This document shows positions 24,760 through 32,405 of a stretch of DNA of 37,007 nt, piece after piece. The stretch is from a bacterium (GTDB taxonomy: Bacteria > Omnitrophota > Gorgyraeia > Zapsychrales > Fredricksoniimonadaceae). The DNA is taken from NCBI GenBank assembly GCA_021783915.1, contig JAJXTI010000003.1, forward strand, positions 9,712 to 46,718. Direction: 5' to 3'. The notes under the pieces are model-generated. The model searched no databases and had not been told where the DNA came from. It was given only the letters and a program-made list of their open reading frames with translations. Numbering within the stretch: the first letter of the stretch is position 1; the number at the start of each line of letters is the position of its first letter. A program made the position numbers and the translations under genes.

Positions 24760-25114
24760 TGACGTGGATATTATTGACTTGCTGGAACACAGATTGAAAA
24801 AGAGTAATTATGAAGTCATATTTTCTAGCGATGGAGATAAAGGGGTCAGAAAGGCCGTTGAACAAAAACCAGATTTAATCATTATGGATGTTATGATGCC
24901 AAATATGCCAGGAGGAGAAGCGGTAAAGCTTTTAAAATCAGTTGAGGTCACAAGAAATATCCCCGTTCTGTTTTTTACTTCTATTAATACATATTTGCCT
25001 AAAGGAACAGACCTCAACCAAATCAATGTGGATGGCCAACTTTACCCAGCTATCACTAAACCTTTTGAGCCAGCGAAGTTGTTAACAGTCATAAAAACAT
25101 TGATAGGGCAGTAG
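24734..25114 (+). CDS. Single-domain response regulator (CheY-like receiver)
   Basis: 126 aa, receiver domain only. Acidic pocket D8/D9, phospho-acceptor D52 in LIIMDVMMPNMPGG, switch Thr T82 in VLFFTS, and K109 in ITKPFEP are all present. No effector domain follows, so it must act by protein contact, as CheY/Spo0F-type regulators do, or in a phosphorelay. GGGGAC upstream of the ATG lies inside the kinase gene, which it overlaps. Directly downstream is the CIRCE-controlled hsp20 promoter, so it is the last gene of its transcript. Confidence 0.93.
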   Translation: MKKILIVDDDVDIIDLLEHRLKKSNYEVIFSSDGDKGVRKAVEQKPDLIIMDVMMPNMPGGEAVKLLKSVEVTRNIPVLFFTSINTYLPKGTDLNQINVDGQLYPAITKPFEPAKLLTVIKTLIGQ

Positions 25115-25146
25115 AAAAAATAGAATATTCGAGTAAAAATAGAGAC

Positions 25147-25174
25147 TTGACAAATTAAAAATTTGTGGTAAATT
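25147..25174 (+). promoter_or_regulatory. Promoter of the hsp20-clpB unit
   Basis: Perfect -35 TTGACA (25147-25152), 16-nt spacer, TAAATT (25169-25174). The -10 box runs into the first CIRCE operator, so HrcA binding would exclude RNA polymerase. Confidence 0.65.
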
Positions 25175-25199
25175 ATCACTCAGATTTAAAGAGTGCTAA
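25173..25199 (+). promoter_or_regulatory. CIRCE operator 1 (HrcA site)
   Basis: TTATCACTC, nine bases, GAGTGCTAA: one mismatch in 18 from the CIRCE consensus (TTAGCACTC-N9-GAGTGCTAA). It overlaps the -10 and transcription start region of the hsp20 promoter. Confidence 0.9.
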
Positions 25200-25236
25200 T
25201 AGTTTTCACCCGGGAGTTTATTCTTGGGTATCTTGG

Positions 25237-25270
25237 TGAGGATATGATTAGGAGAAATCCTCATTTTTTT
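25237..25270 (+). terminator. Leader terminator or attenuator between the two CIRCE sites
   Basis: Stem TGAGGAT/ATCCTCA (25237-25243 with 25257-25263), a 13-nt loop and a run of seven Ts (25264-25270). It would end transcripts from the first promoter before hsp20 unless antiterminated. A second promoter downstream (TTGGCA at 25269-25274 with a poor -10) is possible but weak. Confidence 0.5.
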
Positions 25271-25318
25271 GGCATGGGTATTAGCACTCTAGTTATTAGA
25301 GTGATAATTATTTCTTAA
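25244..25318 (+). CDS. Possible 24-aa hydrophobic leader peptide
   Basis: ATG after a GGTGAGG (25235-25241), reading MIRRNPHFFGMGISTLVIRV plus four residues before TAA: a basic start and a hydrophobic end. It overlaps both the leader terminator and CIRCE 2, so ribosomes on it could affect the hairpin. There is no homology evidence, and chance cannot be excluded. Confidence 0.2.
   Translation: MIRRNPHFFGMGISTLVIRVIIIS
25281..25307 (-). promoter_or_regulatory. CIRCE operator 2 (mirror-oriented)
   Basis: TTAGCACTC, nine bases, GAGTGATAA. Read on the minus strand, its arms are identical to those of CIRCE 1, including the single off-consensus base, while the spacer differs. It lies 81 nt after CIRCE 1 and 40 nt before the hsp20 start. 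Confidence 0.85.
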
Positions 25319-25347
25319 TAAACAACACTTTAAACAGGAGGTGGGTT

Positions 25348-25794
25348 ATGTCATTGATTCAATATCGTAAACACCAAATAGACCCATTACGGGAAATCTT
25401 GAATGATGAATTCTTTAGTCCATTTTTCCCTTTAGTGGGGAGATCGCTGGTAAGAAATGCTTCACAATGGTTCCCGGCTTTGGATGTCTTAGAAGAGAAA
25501 GAAAGCTATACCATTAAGGCTGATTTGCCAGGTATTAAAAAAGAGGATGTACGTGTTTCCTTTGAAAATGGCCTTTTGACCATTGAAGGTGAACGTAAAG
25601 AGGAAACGGAACAGAAGGATAAAAATTATCACCGCCTGGAGCGGACCTATGGCCATTTCGTACGTTCTTTTAATTTAGGTACAGGCGTAGATGCTAGTAA
25701 AATTCAGGCCAACTATAAAGATGGGGTCTTAGAGATAGTCGTAGCTAAATCCGAAAAGGCCAAACCCAAAGCCATTGATATTCAGGTTGGATAA
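25348..25794 (+). CDS. hsp20: Small heat-shock protein, Hsp20 family (cytoplasmic)
   Basis: 148-aa ATP-independent holding chaperone. The alpha-crystallin domain spans about residues 38-135: FPALDVLEEKESYTIKADLPG, VSFENGLLTIEGER, the RLERTYGHFVRSFNL strand and ANYKDGVLEIVVAK. The C-terminal AIDIQVG resembles the I-x-I/V assembly motif. A strong AGGAGG (25336-25341) sits 6 nt before the ATG. The promoter, two CIRCE operators and a leader hairpin upstream point to HrcA control. It is followed by clpB, its functional partner in rescuing aggregates. Confidence 0.96.
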   Translation: MSLIQYRKHQIDPLREILNDEFFSPFFPLVGRSLVRNASQWFPALDVLEEKESYTIKADLPGIKKEDVRVSFENGLLTIEGERKEETEQKDKNYHRLERTYGHFVRSFNLGTGVDASKIQANYKDGVLEIVVAKSEKAKPKAIDIQVG

Positions 25795-25806
25795 TGGGTA
25801 TTGTGT

Positions 25807-25835
25807 AGTAGGGGCGATTTATCATCGCCCCTACT
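25807..25835. repeat. Perfect palindrome between hsp20 and clpB (dispersed-repeat-like)
   Basis: Arms AGTAGGGGCGAT and ATCGCCCCTACT, 12 bp perfect, with a 5-nt loop. There is no T-run. The sequence resembles GTAGGGGCGA-type intergenic palindromes common in many bacteria. It could be a REP-like element, an RNA-processing hairpin or a partial terminator reducing clpB expression relative to hsp20. Confidence 0.6.
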
Positions 25836-25852
25836 GAAAGGAAATGGTATAA

Positions 25853-27976
25853 ATGCAATCGCAAGAGCAGAACATACAAAAACCTTTAGAAAAATTCGGT
25901 AAAGATTTAACAGATTTGGCCAGTAAAGGTAAGCTTGACCCCGTTATCGGGCGCGACGAAGAAATTCGCCGTGTTATTCAAGTGCTATCGCGCCGGACCA
26001 AGAATAATCCTGTTTTAATCGGCGAGCCGGGGGTTGGCAAAACGGCGATAGTCGAAGGTCTGGCGCAGCGGATTTTTTTAGGAGACGTTCCTGAAGGCCT
26101 TAAACACAAAAGGGTCGTTGTTTTGGACATGGGAGCTTTGGTGGCCGGAGCAAAATTCAGGGGAGAATTTGAGGATCGGCTTAAAAGTGTTTTAAAAGAG
26201 GTGGAGTCTAATGATGGAGCCATTATTTTATTCATTGATGAGCTACACACTATTGTCGGCGCAGGGCGGGCAGAGGGAAGTGTAGACGCCGCTAATTTAC
26301 TTAAACCCGCCCTAAGCCGTGGGATGTTGCGTTGCATTGGCGCAACCACATTGGATGAATACCGTCTGTATATTGAAAAAGATGCGGCCTTAGAAAGACG
26401 GTTTCAGCAGGTCATGGTCAATGAACCGACGGTGGAAGACACCATTGCCATTTTACGTGGCCTTAAGGAAAAATATGAGGTGCATCACGGCGTACGTATT
26501 CAAGACTCCGCAATTATTGCCGCGGCGGTAATGAGCCAGAGGTATATTACAGATCGTTTCTTACCGGACAAGGCCATTGACTTAATTGATGAGGCGGCTT
26601 CCCGATTGCGTATTGAAATCGATAGCATGCCTCAAGAGTTGGATCACAATGAACGAGAAATCCGCCGGCTTGAAATAGAACGACAGGCCCTTAAGAAGGA
26701 ACAGGATGTCTCCTCTAAAGAGCGTGTCAAGACAATCGAAGAAGAATTAGCAATTTTAAAGGAAGAAAATAAAAAGATGCGCATACGCTGGCAAAATGAA
26801 AAGGTGGTTATTGACCGGATCCGTACCATTAAAGCGGATATTGAAGAACGTAAAATTGAAGAGGCCAAGGCTGAGAAAGTGGGGGATTTGGATAAAGTCG
26901 CTCAAATCCGCTACGGTGTTCTGGTCCAGTTACAAAGGGAATTGGAAGTTAATAATAAAGAACTCTCCAAAGTACAAAAAAATGGAGCCATGCTTAAAGA
27001 GGAGATTGATGACCAGGACATTGCGGAAATTATTTCTAAGTGGACAAAAATTCCCTTGTCAAAATTGATGCAAGCAGAGACAGAAAAATTAGTATATATG
27101 GAAGAAGCCTTAAAGAAAAAGGTCGTTGGTCAGGACAAAGCCATTGAAGCGATTGCTTCTTGCATTCGCCGCTCTCGCACAGGTTTAAGCGACCCGCAGA
27201 GGCCCTTGGGTTCATTTATTTTTGTGGGGCCCACAGGGGTCGGTAAAACCGAGTTGGCCAAGGCCTTGGCTTGGTTTTTATTTGATGATGAAAGTGCCAT
27301 AGTACGTATTGATATGAGCGAATATATGGAAAAACACAGCACCTCGCGTCTTATTGGTGCCCCACCGGGTTATGTCGGTTATGATGAAGGAGGCCAGTTG
27401 ACCGAGGTGGTACGCCGTAAACCTTATGCGGTGGTACTTTTTGATGAAATAGAAAAAGCCCATCCGGATGTTTTTAACGTACTTTTACAACTGCTTGACG
27501 ACGGACACCTGACCGATTCCCAAGGCAGGGTCATTAATTTTAAGAATACAATTGTGATTATGACTTCCAATATTGGGACGGAACAGATAACGGATTTGAC
27601 GGATCAGCAGAAAATAGAAGACCATGTACAAAGGGCTTTGCGGGTGCATTTCCGCCCAGAATTCTTAAACCGTGTGGATGAGATAATCGTCTTTTCACGT
27701 TTGACAGAAGCCCAGATAAAGAAAATCGTTGATATTCAGTTAGGCATCTTGGCAAGCCGTTTAAATCAGAAAGAAATAACATTGGAGGTTTCCGAGCAGG
27801 CCAAACAATTCTTGGCCAGGCAGGGTTACGATCCTGTTTATGGGGCCAGGCCTTTAAAAAGGACGATTCAAACTTTGGTTCAAGACCCTATTGCCTTTCG
27901 CCTTTTGCAAGGAGAGATCAAAGAAGGCCAGAAGATTAAGGTGGATGCTCAAGGTGAGGGTCTAGTTATTGTATAA
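25853..27976 (+). CDS. clpB: ClpB disaggregase without the N-terminal domain
   Basis: Hexameric AAA+ protein that threads aggregated proteins through its pore together with DnaK/DnaJ/GrpE. 707 aa versus ~860: it starts directly before the first AAA+ module ([20 protein letters not shown]), so the Clp_N substrate-binding domain is missing, like the short isoform of E. coli ClpB, but here apparently the only product. Walker A1 GEPGVGKT (57-64), Walker B1 FIDE (127-130), a full coiled-coil M domain (about 257-375) that identifies ClpB rather than ClpC/A, Walker A2 GPTGVGKT (459-466) and pore loop GYVGY (506-510). AAAGGA precedes the ATG. No P-loop tripeptide for ClpP was noted. Confidence 0.95.
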   Translation: MQSQEQNIQKPLEKFGKDLTDLASKGKLDPVIGRDEEIRRVIQVLSRRTKNNPVLIGEPGVGKTAIVEGLAQRIFLGDVPEGLKHKRVVVLDMGALVAGAKFRGEFEDRLKSVLKEVESNDGAIILFIDELHTIVGAGRAEGSVDAANLLKPALSRGMLRCIGATTLDEYRLYIEKDAALERRFQQVMVNEPTVEDTIAILRGLKEKYEVHHGVRIQDSAIIAAAVMSQRYITDRFLPDKAIDLIDEAASRLRIEIDSMPQELDHNEREIRRLEIERQALKKEQDVSSKERVKTIEEELAILKEENKKMRIRWQNEKVVIDRIRTIKADIEERKIEEAKAEKVGDLDKVAQIRYGVLVQLQRELEVNNKELSKVQKNGAMLKEEIDDQDIAEIISKWTKIPLSKLMQAETEKLVYMEEALKKKVVGQDKAIEAIASCIRRSRTGLSDPQRPLGSFIFVGPTGVGKTELAKALAWFLFDDESAIVRIDMSEYMEKHSTSRLIGAPPGYVGYDEGGQLTEVVRRKPYAVVLFDEIEKAHPDVFNVLLQLLDDGHLTDSQGRVINFKNTIVIMTSNIGTEQITDLTDQQKIEDHVQRALRVHFRPEFLNRVDEIIVFSRLTEAQIKKIVDIQLGILASRLNQKEITLEVSEQAKQFLARQGYDPVYGARPLKRTIQTLVQDPIAFRLLQGEIKEGQKIKVDAQGEGLVIV

Positions 27977-27999
27977 GTGATAAAATCAGGAGGTGTCTT

Positions 28000-28629
28000 A
28001 TGCAAACGACAAAACTCAATCGAATCACTACTGTTTTTTTATTGACAGCCGGGATGGTTGTATTGATTCATGCCACTGCCAGGGCCAATGAAACACAGGA
28101 CTTGAAGAATCAGGTTCAGGCCCTACAGCAGAAGGTGGATCAATTGGAAAAACAACTGGCCAACCGGTCTTCGTCACAAGTTAATGCACAGCTTCCCAAT
28201 GCAGGATCTTTTTATGATCAGTGGGATCCCTTTGCCCAGATGCAAATGATGGAACACCAAATGGGGCATATGATGAAGGAGAACGCGGTGGATTTTAACC
28301 CGCGTGAGGACATCAAACAGATGCCCCATGCTTATATTGTCAGCATGGACATCCCCGGGATGCAAAAAGACAAAATTAACCTGGAAGTCAAAAATGGGGT
28401 ACTTGTTGTCTCTGGCCAGCGTGAGAGCGAAGTCAAAGAGCAAAGGCCAAATCAATACTATCGTCAGGAACGTTATTTTGGTAATTTTTTAAGGACCGTA
28501 CCGCTTCCTGATGATGCTAAGACGGATAATATCAATGCCCAGTATAAGGACGGTGTTTTAACTATTACGGTTCCGCGAACTAAAGTAGGAAACAAAGGTT
28601 CAGAAGGGCAAAAAATAACAATTCGTTAA
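28000..28629 (+). CDS. Exported Hsp20-family protein (signal peptide, coiled coil, alpha-crystallin domain)
   Basis: 209 aa. Residues 1-29 form a signal peptide with an ARA cleavage end (then NETQ), followed by a short coiled coil (about 33-57, QDLKNQVQALQQKVDQLEKQ), a Met/His-rich stretch (QMQMMEHQMGHMMKE) and an alpha-crystallin domain from about 95 (PHAYIVSMDIPGM, LEVKNGVLVVSGQRE, QYYRQERYFGNFLRTVPLP, AQYKDGVLTITVPR). The conserved GVL...A-YKDGVL...VPR pattern leaves little doubt about the fold. A strong AGGAGG precedes the start, 23 nt after clpB. Small heat-shock proteins are normally cytoplasmic; this one should hold unfolding proteins in the periplasm or outer envelope (inference). Confidence 0.9.
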   Translation: MQTTKLNRITTVFLLTAGMVVLIHATARANETQDLKNQVQALQQKVDQLEKQLANRSSSQVNAQLPNAGSFYDQWDPFAQMQMMEHQMGHMMKENAVDFNPREDIKQMPHAYIVSMDIPGMQKDKINLEVKNGVLVVSGQRESEVKEQRPNQYYRQERYFGNFLRTVPLPDDAKTDNINAQYKDGVLTITVPRTKVGNKGSEGQKITIR

Positions 28630-28630
28630 A

Positions 28631-28918
28631 AGTAGAAATATTTTTATTTTGACGAAAGGTATTGTTCCAAGCTAGATTGGTGACTGTGTATCGGTATTCA
28701 CTGCCGGTATACCGATACTTTTATGTTCCTGTGGGGCCATTTCTATGGCTATATCTTTGATCCAAAATGGATCCAGTCAGGGATCCACTTTAGCTTTGCT
28801 TGATCCTATTATGGCGGGCTCCCATCCATTAGCGGCCTTTATGATGGTTATTCTTGTTGGTATCTTTATTGATCATGTTTATGAAGACCTGGAATTGATG
28901 TACCCTTTGGTCAGATGA
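28631..28918 (+). pseudogene. Remnant of a CSCG-type permease (ArsP_1/DUF318, YraQ-like)
   Basis: One frame of this gap reads as a piece of a predicted membrane permease: AGIPILLCSCGAISMAISL, then IQNGSSQGSTLALL, ending EDLELMYPLVR and TGA. The family hallmark is a Cys-containing helix followed by K-G-S-GA-L-FL. Here it is preceded by an in-frame TAG (28673-28675), lacks a start and ribosome site, and covers fewer than 100 codons of a ~300-residue family. A 10-bp terminator stem (28688-28718) falls within it. Judged a decayed fragment; which member of the family it came from is unclear. Confidence 0.5.
28688..28722 (+). terminator. Terminator-like hairpin after the exported hsp20
   Basis: Perfect 10-bp stem GTATCGGTAT/ATACCGATAC (28688-28697, 28709-28718), 11-nt loop, then TTTT. 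It would end the hsp20-clpB-hsp20 transcript before the hrcA promoter. It lies in the sequence that also encodes the permease remnant. Confidence 0.55.
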
Positions 28919-29020
28919 GCCGTTGTCATCAATAAGAGTCACATCACAAACCGTAAGCCTGATGATTTGCCGTTGTTTTTCTGGAACATTGAATATTTGA
29001 CTTCTGAAACAAAAGAAGGA

Positions 29021-29048
29021 TTGACAAAAAAATAGGACATGTTATACT
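29021..29048 (+). promoter_or_regulatory. Promoter of the hrcA-grpE-dnaK-dnaJ operon
   Basis: TTGACA (29021-29026), 16-nt spacer, TATACT (29043-29048), immediately followed by a CIRCE element. The rest of 28919-29020 is noncoding-looking, although one frame stays open; nothing recognisable is in it. Confidence 0.75.
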
Positions 29049-29075
29049 TTAGCAGTCGTATATTTAGAGTGCTAA
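29049..29075 (+). promoter_or_regulatory. CIRCE operator 3 (HrcA site)
   Basis: TTAGCAGTC, nine bases, GAGTGCTAA: one mismatch from consensus. It starts at the base after the -10 box, as expected for HrcA autoregulation. Confidence 0.92.
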
Positions 29076-29123
29076 TCCCGGGGGCAGTACTTTTATGGAG
29101 GGTTTCACAGGGAGAAAAACAAT

Positions 29124-29849
29124 ATGGTTAAACAAACTGATTTACAACAACGTAAAGATTTAATTTTAGCCATAGTGGTCAATCAATACATCAAGACCAT
29201 TACTCCGATAGGTTCGCATTTTATCACTGAGGAATTTAGGCTGGATGTGTCACCGGCCACTGTGCGCAATATTTTAGCGGAACTAGAAGAGGAAGGTTAT
29301 TTGAGTCATCCGCATACCTCTGCTGGGCGCGTCCCTACCCAGCGTGGGTATCGCTATTATGTCGATCATCTGATGAATGAAATCCAGCTTTTAGAAGAAG
29401 AGAAGCGCCGCATTCAATTGGAATATAAAAGGCACGTGGATCAGTTAGAGATTTTGATGGAGAAAACCACTGAGGTGATCTCTGATTTGACTCATTATAC
29501 GAGTATTATTTCAGTGGATGGCTGGGACAGTAAAATTATTCTCAAAGGGACCAGCCATGTGGTCGGCTATCCTGAAAATACGAATATATTAAAAATACAG
29601 GCAATCTTAAGAATTCTCGAGGAGAAGGAGCGTTTGTTGGCCTTAATCAACCGTGACTTGAATCATAAAATCGAAATTTATATCGGTCATGAAATGGCAT
29701 TGAAAGAAATAGAAGGTTGCTCCTTGGCCGTGTCTAGTTTTGAAAAGGGTAGCTTAACCGGACGCATTGCGGTTTTGGGGCCAACACGCATGAATTACAA
29801 CCGTGTGGTCTCTGCCCTTGAGTATATCTCGGATTTATTTAGCCATTGA
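29124..29849 (+). CDS. hrcA: Heat-inducible transcription repressor HrcA, short form
   Basis: Repressor that binds CIRCE and is kept active by GroE chaperonins in studied bacteria. 241 aa, about 100 fewer than usual. The winged-helix domain (RKDLILAIVVNQYIKTITPIGSHF, DVSPATVRNILAELEEEGYLSHPHTSAGRVPT-type segment, GYRYYVDHLM) is complete. After DLTHYTSIIS the protein jumps almost directly to ILKGTSHVVGYPENTNI...LRILEEKERLLALI, GHEMALKEIEGCSLAVSSFE and a final GPTRMNYNRVVSALEYIS, so most of the central inserted dimerisation domain is gone while both ends are well conserved. The three CIRCE sites in the window are its obvious targets. Confidence 0.95.
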   Translation: MVKQTDLQQRKDLILAIVVNQYIKTITPIGSHFITEEFRLDVSPATVRNILAELEEEGYLSHPHTSAGRVPTQRGYRYYVDHLMNEIQLLEEEKRRIQLEYKRHVDQLEILMEKTTEVISDLTHYTSIISVDGWDSKIILKGTSHVVGYPENTNILKIQAILRILEEKERLLALINRDLNHKIEIYIGHEMALKEIEGCSLAVSSFEKGSLTGRIAVLGPTRMNYNRVVSALEYISDLFSH

Positions 29850-29872
29850 TGGAAAGGTTATAGATCAAGGTT

Positions 29873-30433
29873 ATGGACGAAAACGTTCAACAGCCTACAG
29901 AAGAAGTTTTGTCGCCTCAAGAAAACCAGCCTCAATTTTCACCGAGAATCGAGCAGGAGGTGCCACAGAAAGTTGATGTTTTTGACGGATTAAAAGGGCA
30001 GTTGGCGGCTGAAAAAGAAAAATATGTACGGCTTTTGGCCGAGTTTGACAATATGCGAAAGCGTCACCAGCGCGAGCGCGAAGATTTAATCAAGTATGCG
30101 CATGAAGAAGTCATCATTGAGTGCCTGAAACTTTATGATAACTTGGAACGTTCTTTGAATGCATTTAAAACCAAAGAAGGGGTAGATACAAATTTGGTCA
30201 AAGGCCTTGAGATGGTTTTTAACAACATGAAAGAGCTCATGAACAGGTACGACGTCAAATCCATTGAATCTGTCGGTAAACCGTTTGATCCCAATGCCCA
30301 AGAGGTCTTGATGCAGCAGGAAACAAAGGATTTTCTTGATGGGGTTGTGATGGAAGAATTTGAAAAAGGTTATACCTTAGGAGGACGGGTAGTACGTACG
30401 GCTAAGGTAAAGGTGGCAAAGAATAATACGTAA
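29873..30433 (+). CDS. grpE: Nucleotide exchange factor GrpE
   Basis: Dimeric cochaperone that releases ADP from DnaK. 186 aa, normal length. An acidic, disordered N-terminus leads to the long helix ([35 protein letters not shown]) and the four-helix/beta-wing region with [35 protein letters not shown] and the family-typical end [21 protein letters not shown]. It is 23 nt after hrcA, in the classical order hrcA-grpE-dnaK-dnaJ. Confidence 0.97.
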   Translation: MDENVQQPTEEVLSPQENQPQFSPRIEQEVPQKVDVFDGLKGQLAAEKEKYVRLLAEFDNMRKRHQREREDLIKYAHEEVIIECLKLYDNLERSLNAFKTKEGVDTNLVKGLEMVFNNMKELMNRYDVKSIESVGKPFDPNAQEVLMQQETKDFLDGVVMEEFEKGYTLGGRVVRTAKVKVAKNNT

Positions 30434-30467
30434 GGGCGTTGGTCCGCCCTTAAAGGAGGATACTATT

Positions 30468-32405
30468 ATGGCACGTGTTATAGGTATTGATTTAGGAACA
30501 TCGAATTCTGCGGCAGCAGCCATGGAAGGCGGCAGACCGGTGATTATCCCTTCAGCCGAAGGGGCTGGGGTTGCTTCAGGAAAAGCGTTCCCTTCATTTG
30601 TGGCTTTTACCAAGGATGGGCAATTACTCGTTGGAGAACCAGCTCGACGACAGGCGCCCATCAATTCCGAGGGCACCATCTATGCCTCCAAACGTAAAAT
30701 GGGCCTGGATTTTAAATTTAAAGTTTTTAGCAAAGAATACACGCCGCAACAAGTAGGTTCTTTTATTTTACAGAAAATCAAAAGCGACGCTGAGAAATTT
30801 TTAGGCGAGACAATAGAAGGTGCGGTCATTACCGTGCCGGCGTATTTTAATGACAATCAGCGCCAGGCAACCAAGGATGCGGGAGAAATCGCGGGTTTAA
30901 AAGTTTTGCGCATCATCAACGAACCTACGGCAGCGTGTTTGGCGTATGGTCTGGATAAAGCCGGTAAGGAACAAAAGATTATGGTGTTTGATCTCGGCGG
31001 AGGAACGCTGGACGTGACTATTTTGGAAATGGGCTGGGATGAAGCCCATAAGGCCGCTACATTTGAAGTGTTGGCTACATCAGGAGACAATCAATTAGGC
31101 GGTACCGATATGGACAATGCCTTGATTGATTATATCGTTGCTGAATTCAAAAAAGAAAGCGGCATTGATTTACGCAATGATAAAATGTCGTTCCAGCGTC
31201 TGCGTGAAGCAGCGGAGAAGGCCAAGGTGGAGCTGTCCAGCACTGTCTCCACAGAAGTTAATCTTCCTTATATCACCGCCGATGCCACGGGGCCTAAGCA
31301 TTTGAACATCAAAATTGACCGTGCTAAGCTCGAAAATTTAATTGCACCGTTGGTAGACCGTTGCCGTGGCCCGGTGCGTCAGGCTATTAAAGATGCGTCC
31401 TCTAAGCTGGGGGAGGAAGTCAAGATTGACCGTGTTGTTTTAGTCGGAGGCCCTACCCGTATGCCTGTTGTTCAGGCTTTTTTAGAAAAGGAAGTTGGTC
31501 AGAAAATCGAAGGCGGTATTGACCCCATGGAATGTGTGGCTTTAGGTGCCGCGATTCAGGCGGCCATTATTACTGGGGACGCCAAAGAAGTCCGTTTACT
31601 CGACGTTACACCTTTGTCGCTTGGCATCGAGACCATGGGAGGTGTGTTTACTAAATTGATTGATCGTAACACTACCATTCCGACAAAGAAAAGTCAGGTT
31701 TTTTCAACGGCGGAAGATAACCAACCCGCTGTGACGATCCGTGTTTTACAAGGCGAGCGCCAGATGGCTAATGATAATACGGAACTAGGCCGTTTTGACT
31801 TAGTAGGTATCCCACCGGCACCCCGTGGAGTTCCACAGGTGGAGGTGACTTTTGATATCGACACTAACGGTATCGTACATGTGGGGGCCAAAGATAAAGC
31901 GACCGGCAAAGAACAAAAAATTCAAATAACGGCCAAGACCAAATTATCTGATGACGAAATTCAGAAAATGGTCAAGGAAGCAGAGAAGTTTGCCGAAGAA
32001 GATAAAAAACGCCGTGACGAAGCTGAGCTTTTTAATCAAGGCAATGCCTTAGTGTATTCGACGGAAAAAGCGCTAAAAGATTATGGCGATAAAGCCCCCG
32101 CGTCTGATAAAGAAAACGTGGAGAAAGAATTGACGGCACTCAAGGATGCCATCAAGGATAAGAATCACGACAAAATTAAATCTTCGATGGAGTCATTGCA
32201 GAAAGTAAGCCATAAATTGGCCGAAGAAATGTATAAGGCCACATCTGCCCAAGGTCAAGCTGGTGCCGGCACTACAGGCGATGCAGGTGGACCGCAACAA
32301 CCTAATGATGCCGATGGCCAACAGCAACCATCGTCAGGGGATACGGGTACTAAGGGCAAGGATGATGTGATTGATGCGGATTTTAAGGCGACAGATAAAA
32401 AATGA
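30468..32405 (+). CDS. dnaK: Molecular chaperone DnaK (Hsp70)
   Basis: 645 aa. ATPase motifs: phosphate-1 [33 protein letters not shown], phosphate-2 [16 protein letters not shown] and the adenosine motif [11 protein letters not shown]. The substrate-binding domain begins after the linker [16 protein letters not shown] and contains [13 protein letters not shown]. The tail is Gly/Gln/Pro-rich and ends near [14 protein letters not shown], like the EEVVDADFEEV-type end of other DnaKs. The N-terminus has GTSNS instead of the common GTTNS, and a PSAEG form after the first strands that is more often seen outside Proteobacteria. A strong AAGGAGG precedes the ATG. The stop overlaps dnaJ by ATGA. Confidence 0.98.
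   Translation: MARVIGIDLGTSNSAAAAMEGGRPVIIPSAEGAGVASGKAFPSFVAFTKDGQLLVGEPARRQAPINSEGTIYASKRKMGLDFKFKVFSKEYTPQQVGSFILQKIKSDAEKFLGETIEGAVITVPAYFNDNQRQATKDAGEIAGLKVLRIINEPTAACLAYGLDKAGKEQKIMVFDLGGGTLDVTILEMGWDEAHKAATFEVLATSGDNQLGGTDMDNALIDYIVAEFKKESGIDLRNDKMSFQRLREAAEKAKVELSSTVSTEVNLPYITADATGPKHLNIKIDRAKLENLIAPLVDRCRGPVRQAIKDASSKLGEEVKIDRVVLVGGPTRMPVVQAFLEKEVGQKIEGGIDPMECVALGAAIQAAIITGDAKEVRLLDVTPLSLGIETMGGVFTKLIDRNTTIPTKKSQVFSTAEDNQPAVTIRVLQGERQMANDNTELGRFDLVGIPPAPRGVPQVEVTFDIDTNGIVHVGAKDKATGKEQKIQITAKTKLSDDEIQKMVKEAEKFAEEDKKRRDEAELFNQGNALVYSTEKALKDYGDKAPASDKENVEKELTALKDAIKDKNHDKIKSSMESLQKVSHKLAEEMYKATSAQGQAGAGTTGDAGGPQQPNDADGQQQPSSGDTGTKGKDDVIDADFKATDKK

Noticed and set aside
28230-28290. Met/His-rich stretch in the exported Hsp20 as a copper-binding site
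   Set aside because: Cytoplasmic Hsp20 proteins often have a similar DPF-EM-RM-REM stretch before the alpha-crystallin domain, so Met richness alone is weak evidence.
28919-29020. Continuation of the permease remnant after the TGA
   Set aside because: The frame stays open but reads as hydrophilic sequence without family resemblance, and it runs into the hrcA promoter.
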